Source of the DNA: Lonicera japonica
Lineage: Eukaryota; Streptophyta; Magnoliopsida; Dipsacales; Caprifoliaceae
NCBI GenBank assembly: GCA_021464415.1
Contig: CM038470.1
Location: forward strand, 35,210,099-35,274,098
DNA length: 64,000 nucleotides
Reading direction: 5' to 3'
This document shows positions 58,201 to 64,000 of the stretch, piece after piece; the stretch's first letter is position 1; each line of letters starts with the position of its first letter. The notes beneath the pieces are model-generated. The model was given only the letters and a program-made list of their open reading frames with translations, had not been told where the DNA came from and ran no database searches. A program made the translations under genes and the position numbers.

Positions 58201-59405
58201 ACCGGCCATTGGGAGGCGATCCCAACTATATACGAGGACAGACCCATCTAGCTAGGACGATCCCCGGTCATCTACCACCTGTCACCGATCAAAAGGACAA
58301 CATCCCGAATTTTGATGACAAGGATCCCGAGGGGGAGAGGGATGTTCCTGCTACTGCCAAGGGCGGCGATAGACCAGGAGGTGAGACGACGGCAGCTCCA
58401 GAGCAGCCGCCTCAGACGACACCCATGGAGGAGCAGTGTGCCGAGGGTTTTGCGATTCCTACTGGTCCTTTGGTATCTTCGGGGGTTATATTCGACGAGG
58501 CTAAGGCTGTTGAGAGAGGGGGAGCAGATTTTTCTGAGCGGACCTGGGAGCCTGAGGACTTCAGGGCTGATTACGAGCAGTTTGGGCGGACCCCTCCTGC
58601 TGCAGTGGCCACTCCTTCTAGTGGGGTTCCGCCTCTGAGAGCGACGGCCATTGCTGATCCTCCGGGTGTTCGTACTTATGCCACACTGACCCCTCTTCCA
58701 TCGACTGCCATGGGCCCTCCGGCCCGATCTCCTGGTCTTGGTGGCTCTTCTTCTCGGCCTCCTCTATTCCCAATCCGCGAGGAGGGTGGGTTTACTTGCG
58801 CGGTAGTACCAGCGGGTCCATCTGTTCCCCTAGTCGACATACCGCTACTTCCTCGGGATATCACTTACGTTGGCGCTGGTCTTCGCCACTATACCGTGCT
58901 CGAATATCCCTTGCCCGAGGAAACTTTTGACTACCTGGGTGGTCGTGTGGGTGATGAGGTATGTTTTTTATTTTTGTTATCTGCCGTTCTTTCATATCTG
59001 TTTAAAATGTGCTAATTCTCTCTCTTATGTCTTTTTTGACAGCGGGTGAGCATTCCTGCAGTGAACCTGAGAGCTCTTCATGCCCAGTATCTCTACAACT
59101 GGAACCTCCTCTAGTTCGTCGGTCGGGACCCTACGGCGTATATGCGTGACTATCAGAGGGCGATCGATGTGTCTCTACGGGCGGATGACCCCCTGACTTC
59201 CTCTCGTGCTCGGACGGAGTCTCGAAGGAGCAGCAGCCGGACCTCCAGGCGCTCACGGTCTTCAGTGATTCGTCCTACGGCTCCAGTTCAGTCGACGGGG
59301 CCTTCTCAGGCAGCAGTTCCTCCTCGTTCAGACGTCCCAGTGGTTACTCCTGAGGAGGGTTCGGGTGATAGTAGGAGCGTGCCGAAGCGCGCTTGGGTAG
59401 ATTAA
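55263..59405 (+). pseudogene. Antisense plant-mobile-domain-like gene, five exons, decayed
   Basis: Reads against the retrotransposon. Exon 1 55263-55508 (ATG, 82 codons), donor GTATGT. Exon 2 about 56840-57511, with short indels shifting frame near 57055-57104 (a GEMTMTP-like motif is split there), donor GTATAC. Exon 3 57605-57778. Exon 4 57858-58958, with a stop at 57873-57875. Exon 5 59043-59405, with a stop at 59112-59114, ending TAA. All introns are GT-AG and in phase 0 where checkable, except that the acceptor of exon 2 is worn. Exon 2 has the LxWLxxLxDF and NLKGFSLLWE pattern of plant mobile domain (aminotransferase-like) proteins carried by some Gypsy and MULE elements. Exon 4 turns into a Pro/Ser/Thr/Glu-rich tail. 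Intron 1 contains the 69-bp minisatellite. Function unknown; family call moderate. Confidence 0.6.
55666..56822. repeat. 69-bp minisatellite, 17 copies, in intron 1 of the antisense gene
   Basis: AAAATTACAT recurs at 55682, 55751, 55819, 55888, 55957, 56026, 56095, 56163, 56231, 56299, 56369, 56439, 56508, 56577, 56646, 56715 and 56784: seventeen units of 68-70 bp. Each unit includes CTCATAATTACACCAAAGTA and CCCTATAACT. Runs of exact 69-bp units (23 codons) leave the minus strand open for up to 146 codons; this is a by-product of the repeat, not a protein. Confidence 0.93.
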
Positions 59406-59765
59406 TTTTATTTTTCTTGCATTGTACTGTTAGTTTCAAACATATATGTAGTTATATTTTTAGACAAAAGAAAAAGATTTGTTAGTAGTTTTTTAGTTTG
59501 AAAACTATTTTTATTGGATTTATGAAAATCTTTATTTGTGATGATGGTATATATTTATTTATTCCTTATCTGTGTTTGTGGCAAAAGATTTAATAATAAT
59601 ATATATACATGAATCAGTAAATTTAGGAGTCATATCGTGTGATGCGATGGTACTTAGACCCCCTGTAAAAGAACAGAGTGAGCACAATGCATGTAATAGT
59701 GGTTCTTTTGGAAAAAATGACTCTTACGTGAAAAGAAATGTTAAAAACAGGGGTGGAGATAGGTT
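59406..59765. other. Spacer between the two antisense genes
   Basis: AT-rich 3' region after the first antisense gene; no feature recognised. Confidence 0.5.
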
Positions 59766-59843
59766 TGTCGCGCGACAATCCCTCCTGGGCATGGGTTTGT
59801 CGCGCGACAAACATGTACAGGTCCCTCTTTTTTGCTATAAATA
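59766..59843 (+). promoter_or_regulatory. Antisense promoter 2: two TGTCGCGCGACA sites and TATA box
   Basis: Perfect sites at 59766-59777 and 59798-59809, 32 bp apart; the second extends to TTTGTCGCGCGACAAA (59796-59811). TATA box CTATAAATA at 59835-59843, and an ATG at 59882, 39 bp after it. The layout is like antisense promoter 1 and the LTR. Confidence 0.78.
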
Positions 59844-59881
59844 CACCTATCTTCTTTCCTTCATCCCCACACCTTTTCCAA

Positions 59882-61131
59882 ATGTCTTCTTATCGCACAA
59901 ATTCTGATTTTTCTTATGTCGAAGCTCGAGATGCTCTGATATCTTTTGAGAATGGTTTAAATTTCGGCGCATTCAGTCCTTTAACGGCCTGGTGTCATCG
60001 TCCTATAGATTTTTCCTTTTTGTTAGGCGCTTCGTATTTTTGGAGCTCTGCGGATCATCTTTTTCGTTTCGGGCTAGATGAGTTTTGCCCGACTTATGAG
60101 GAGTTTTTCTGGCTGTTGCGTTCTGATACCCGCCTCCCGATGGCTGTTCCCATAGAGGAACTCGATCCTCGAGATATGCTGATTGCTTTGTTAGCCATCC
60201 CTTAAGCGACATGTGACGGTTTTATTATTAATGGGCTTCTTGATCTCCACAAAATGGTGAGATTTTTTCATCGTTATGAGGACAGAGCCTCTTATAGCGT
60301 GGGGCGTACTGCGGCGACCTTGATCTGTCTTGTTTCCAATATGTTACTGGTGACGGGCTCTTCCCGTGTTGACCGACTATTCTGAGTTTGATTTATCAGG
60401 CTAGAAATGGGGAGTCTATAGTGCCTATCGTTCTTGCAGAGACTCTGAATGGCCTAGATGATCTCCAAAGGGGGGCTTCACCCTTCTTTAGGGGGAGTCC
60501 GCGTTTACTATATATGTGGTTGTTGGAGCGTTTTTGATCGGCGAGTTTCAACGGGGTTCGGCTCGACAATCCGACGCATTTCTTCCATCGTCCCTTCTTC
60601 GGTGCTTTAATCATGTCTTCCTCTGATTGGAAAGTGTGGTTTTCGGAGAATTTTCGTGCTATTCGGTGGAACATTCCTTGGTGGAAGCTGAGGGCGATAG
60701 TGCTTAGTACAGGAGGTCAAAACTACGTTCGGCTCCGAGGACTTTACCTCTTTTTATCTCCCAGGACGTCTTTTTTGGCAGTTCAACGTGCCTCAGAACA
60801 TTCCCCTTAGCCTGAACAACTTCTCTTCCGAGTCTAAATTTGTAACCCCGCATGTTTCTTTATCAGTGGAGAGAATGTGGCGTGCTCGACTGACTCGTCA
60901 GTTCAACTATGCCCGTTTTGGTATTACCCGACCCCTCGGGCTGACATCGTCCGTTCTCGTTGGGAGTCTCTGGAAAGGGAGCTGATTGATGACCCCTTTC
61001 AAATGGAGTGGTTCCGATTCATGGATTCGGAGCCTACGGAGGAGAATGTCATCTTTGCGTACCAGATCCTGGACGAGGCTCGAATTGATTTGGCCATTGA
61101 GGATCCTGTTTGGCTAACCCCTAGGGCTTAG
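59882..61131 (+). pseudogene. Antisense DUF7745-like gene, decayed
   Basis: ATG at 59882 starts a frame open to 60205, including FRFGLDEFCPTYEEFFWLL. This corresponds to the (F/G)DxxPTxEEFxxLL block of plant DUF7745 proteins. After stops and frame changes the hallmark VPIVLAETLNGLDD (about 60421-60462) and FFRGSPRLLYMWLLERF (about 60486-60535) follow in one frame, then a stop. Further pieces run to 61131. The order and spacing fit this family, which is common in plant transposon-derived genes and whose biochemical role is unknown. At least three stops or shifts make it non-functional. It reads towards pol, ending about 230 bp before the integrase stop codon on the other strand. Confidence 0.6.
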
Positions 61132-61358
61132 GCTTTCCTGTATGCCGAATTTTAGTAATCTCCCTTGTAATTTTCGGTGTTCTGAACCACCTTAATAATA
61201 TGCGAGGGACTGTTTGTGGGAAATAAATTTCTTTATAATGTTTAAACTGGGCCTGAAATCCCCTTTCAGGTTGCCTACGTTCCCCTTTTGATTTTTAAAA
61301 AAAACAAAAGTTGAGTTGGGGCTCAGGTTTACGTAGTTCTTATCTATACACGTTACAT

Positions 61359-62480
61359 CTATTGGTAATACTTTTTCAAACGATCCATGTTGACTGGTGA
61401 ATGCAGTAATTGTTCGTCCAAGTCAGTGAGTATGGCGGCACCCCCTATATCAATCTCTTTGACGATATACGGCCCTGTCCACTTCTGCCCGAACTTTCCC
61501 CTTGGGTCTCTAGCTGGTTCTCGGATTTCTTTCAACACGATGTCGTTCTCGTTAACGCCCCGAGTCTTTACTTTCTGGTTAAATGCCCGAGCGATTCTCT
61601 TCTGATACTCTTAGTGGTGATATGCTGCTTTCAATCTCTTCTTATCTAGTAGGGCTAGCAAGTTATAACGTGCCTGGACCCATTCCAGCTCATTAACTTA
61701 GTTCTCGAGCAATACTCTGAGGGAGGGGACTTCTAACTCAACAGGGAGGACTGCTTCCATCCCGTATGTAAGGGAAAATGGGGTTGCTCCGGTAAAAATT
61801 CTCTCGGTGGTGCGGTATCCCCACAATGCATATGGTAATTTCTCTGGCCAGTCTTGGCAGGTGTCGGTCATCTTGCTTAAGATATTCTTTAGGTTCTTGT
61901 TGGCAGCCTCTACTGCCCCATTGGTTTGTAGTCTATATGGCGACGATCTGTGCCTAGTGATGCCGTATTTTTCTATGACTGTGTTAGCCTCTCCTTCGAA
62001 GTAGGTGCCGTTATCTAAGATGATCTCATGTGGGACTCCATACCGGCAGATGATATTTCGTCTAATGAATCGGGCAACTTTCCTGGCATCAAGGGTCTGG
62101 AAAGACTCAGCCTCCACCCATTTGGTGAAGTAGTCGATGGTTACTAGTATGAATTCATGGCCGCTGCTGGCTTTGGGTGAAATCTTCCCAATGATGTCGA
62201 TTCTCCAGGTTGCGAAAGGTCAGGGGGCAGTCATGTTGTACAACTCTTTCGGAGGAAGCTTATGAGACTTGGCATAGATTTGGCATTTGTGACAACGACG
62301 TACGTGGTTAACGCATTTGTTTTGCAGGGTAGACCAGTAATAACCTTGTATGGTGATTTTGCAGGCCAGTGTATGACCGCTCATATGAGGTCCACAATCC
62401 CCCCATGTATCTGATTCATCATTTTGATAGACTCTTTTTCAGTGAGACACTGGAGATGGGTTCTGACGTAGTTTCTTTTA
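61359..62480 (-). pseudogene. pol: Integrase of the Tat-type element
   Basis: Minus-strand order: zinc-binding segment (about 62390-62283) with H...H and CHKCQ; catalytic core with IDIIG (first Asp, about 62200), DNGTYFEG (second Asp, about 62020) and AVEAANKNL (catalytic Glu, about 61910); then GPYIVKEI and PVNMDRLKKYY at the C-terminus, stop at 61361-61359. The D,D35E residues are present and there is no chromodomain, as expected for Tat. One clear lesion is TGA at 62222-62220, where APW is expected (Trp to stop). The protein joins element DNA to the host chromosome. Confidence 0.8.
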
Positions 62481-62733
62481 TATAGCCTTCTGGCACAAAG
62501 TATGAATCTTGATGCTAATCTTCTGAGCGTAACCCGTGTTCTCTTGTCTGCTTGCTCGGGGTATTGATGATTCTTCAACAAGTTCCAGATGTCATAAAAC
62601 CAAGTGGATGAATCCTCGTTCTCTTCATTCTCTACCTCAAAGGCCATGCAGTGAGCTGGTCCTGATCTTCTTTGTAATGTAAGAGTGATTTCTTCCATCC
62701 CTTCTAGGATGTCGATCATGGACGCCAGAGTTG

Positions 62734-63087
62734 CTAATGCGTCAGTAAAACTGTTTTGTGACCTGGGGACATAGTAAAACTCCGAGTGTTCAAATCTTCC
62801 CGCGACATCCTCCAGTCAGGCGAGGTATGTACTAACTTTTCATCTATGATCATCCATTCTTTTAGAACTTGGTGGACCACTAATGCCAATTCTCCGTACA
62901 CTTGTATTCTCTTTATACCCCTTTGGAGCGCAATCTCTAATCCGACTATACAAGCCTCATACTCGGCCATGTTGTTGGTGCAAAAGAAGTCTAGACGATA
63001 GGATATCGGGGAGTGAGTTTGATCTGGGGAGACTAACAGGATGCCTATCCCGTTTTCATTTCGGTTGGCGGCTCCATCGAAGTACAA
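62734..63087 (-). pseudogene. pol: Second (archaeal-like) RNase H domain
   Basis: Minus-strand frame starting YFDGAANRNENGIGILL and continuing NNMAEYEACIVGLEIAL, then VYGELALVVHQV. The first Asp (FDGA) and the Glu (EYEA) are in place. The expected third acidic position (usually GDSxLV) reads GELALV. This extra RNase H, following the retroviral-type one, is characteristic of the Tat lineage. The frame ends in stops before the integrase region. Confidence 0.78.
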
Positions 63088-63090
63088 TTT

Positions 63091-64000
63091 TCAGTCTTCA
63101 TCGATCTCGACATTCATGATAGCTTCATCTGAGAATTTGGCTTCTTCTAGCATATCCCCTAATATTGGATTGTGGGCTAGATAGTCAGCTATGTTCTTGC
63201 CTTTTATCGCCTTCTGGGTCATGTAGGTGATGTCGAACTCGGAGAGTAAGAACAACCATTTTGCCATACGGTTTGAAAGAGTTGGCTTCTCGAAGAGGTA
63301 TTTTAGCAGATCAATTCGTGATACCAGGATGATTAAAAAAACTACCATGTAATGCCGTAATTTCTGCGTTACCCAGACAAGAGCGGTGCATGATTTCTCT
63401 AATGGCATGTAGTTTATCTCAAATGGGGACAGTTTCTTGCTGACGTAGTAGATGGCTTGTTCTTTTCGCGTATCAGCCAGATGTTAGGCTAGCATGGCTC
63501 ATGTAGCTGTATTGATGACTGTTAGGTATAGGATTAATGGCAGCCCGATCTGTGGTGAGGCCAATACCGGGGGGTTGGAGAGGTAGTCTCCGATTTTGTC
63601 AAAAGCCTCCTAGTACTGATCGTCCCATTCTCCTGGTGAAAACTTCCTTAGGAGTATGAAGATGGGTTCGCATGTCTAAGTGAGTTGGAGATGAACCTGC
63701 TGATGTACTGCAAATTACCCAAAAATTTTCGGACTTCTTTCTCGGTACGAGATTCGGGCATATCTCGGATAGTTTTAACCTTGGCAGGGTCTACCTCGAC
63801 TCCTTTCTTACTGACGACATAGCCCAGGAGTTTTCCTTTGGTTACCCAGAACACACACTTCTGCGGATTGAGTCTCAGCTGATACTTGCGGAGTCGATCA
63901 AAAAAGGCCCGTAAGGTCGGGACATGGCCTTCCCTTTCTCTCGACTTGATAATCATATCGTCCACATATACTTCTACCTCTTTGTGGATCATGTTGTGGA
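63091..64000 (-). pseudogene. pol: Reverse transcriptase C-terminal part and retroviral-type RNase H
   Basis: At the window edge the minus strand reads VEVYVDDMIIKS, the YVDD catalytic box of reverse transcriptase. LNPQKCVF and LLGYVVSKKGVEVDP follow, then REVRKFLGNLQYISRFI. After a broken stretch (63409-63647) the frame continues with CTALVWVTQKLRHYM and LLSEFDITYMTQKAIKG, the RNase H region of plant Gypsy polyproteins. The N-terminal part of reverse transcriptase lies beyond the window. Stops between the two pieces make it inactive. Confidence 0.82.

Larger units (their letters stand above)
52174..64000 (-). mobile_element. Large Tat-type Gypsy retrotransposon, 3' part, with two antisense genes
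   Basis: From the window end downward: reverse transcriptase, RNase H, a second RNase H domain, integrase without chromodomain (ending 61359), then about 5.8 kb with two plus-strand (antisense) gene relics, two minisatellites, polypurine tract (53697-53706) and the 3' LTR (52174-53696). A second, archaeal-like RNase H after the retroviral-type one, and additional (often antisense) genes with tandem repeats between integrase and 3' LTR, are known features of the Tat lineage. At least 11.8 kb; gag, protease and the 5' LTR lie outside. Several stops show it is no longer autonomous. Confidence 0.85.

Overview
The window is nuclear DNA from a flowering plant, probably a eudicot; the species cannot be told. 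The signs are AT-rich, intron-like sequence, a conserved MIR168 microRNA gene, and dense nests of plant transposable elements: Copia SIRE-type LTRs, Gypsy Tekay/Del-type and Tat-type elements, CACTA, MULE, hAT, Tourist-type MITEs and Helitrons. I found no intact host protein gene. Almost every short open frame is chance or transposon debris. The one confident host gene is MIR168 at 12236-12697.

Layout. 1-8000 is a nest of LTR elements: a window-edge promoter fragment, a SIRE-type solo LTR (965-2480), a small Copia-like element (about 3113-5000), a Tat-type LTR flanked by both a polypurine tract and a primer-binding site (5622-6139), and a second SIRE-type LTR (6398-7873). 8000-11640 is AT-rich with MITEs. 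11700-21400 is the least repetitive part and holds MIR168. 21500-31100 carries Helitrons, a hAT remnant, a MULE with 180-bp terminal inverted repeats, and an element with a 31-bp phased array. 31582-48371 is a layered nest: a CACTA end is split by a Tekay-like element (31638-43405, target duplication ATATG). That element contains a hAT MITE, a Tat LTR piece, a SIRE LTR piece and a 2.3-kb solo LTR. A deleted Tat element (44459-48028, duplication ACCAC) and a third SIRE solo LTR (48372-49876, duplication AATTT) follow. From 52174 past the window end lies a large Tat-type element on the minus strand. It has a 3' LTR, two minisatellites, two decayed antisense genes (plant-mobile-domain-like and DUF7745-like) and the pol gene (61359-64000).

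The most notable pattern concerns promoters. In at least four unrelated LTR families the region upstream of the TATA box carries several copies of a short perfect or near-perfect palindrome, often about 22 bp apart (two helical turns). Each family has its own core: AGTCGACT in SIRE, TGATCGATCA in Tekay, GGATCGATCC in the small Copia-like element, TGTCGCGCGACA in Tat. In the large Tat element the same palindrome that sits in the LTR promoter also precedes the TATA boxes of both antisense genes. This suggests one dimeric factor, perhaps element-encoded, controlling all three promoters. That regulatory reading is inference; the sites, their spacing and the TATA boxes are read directly from the sequence.
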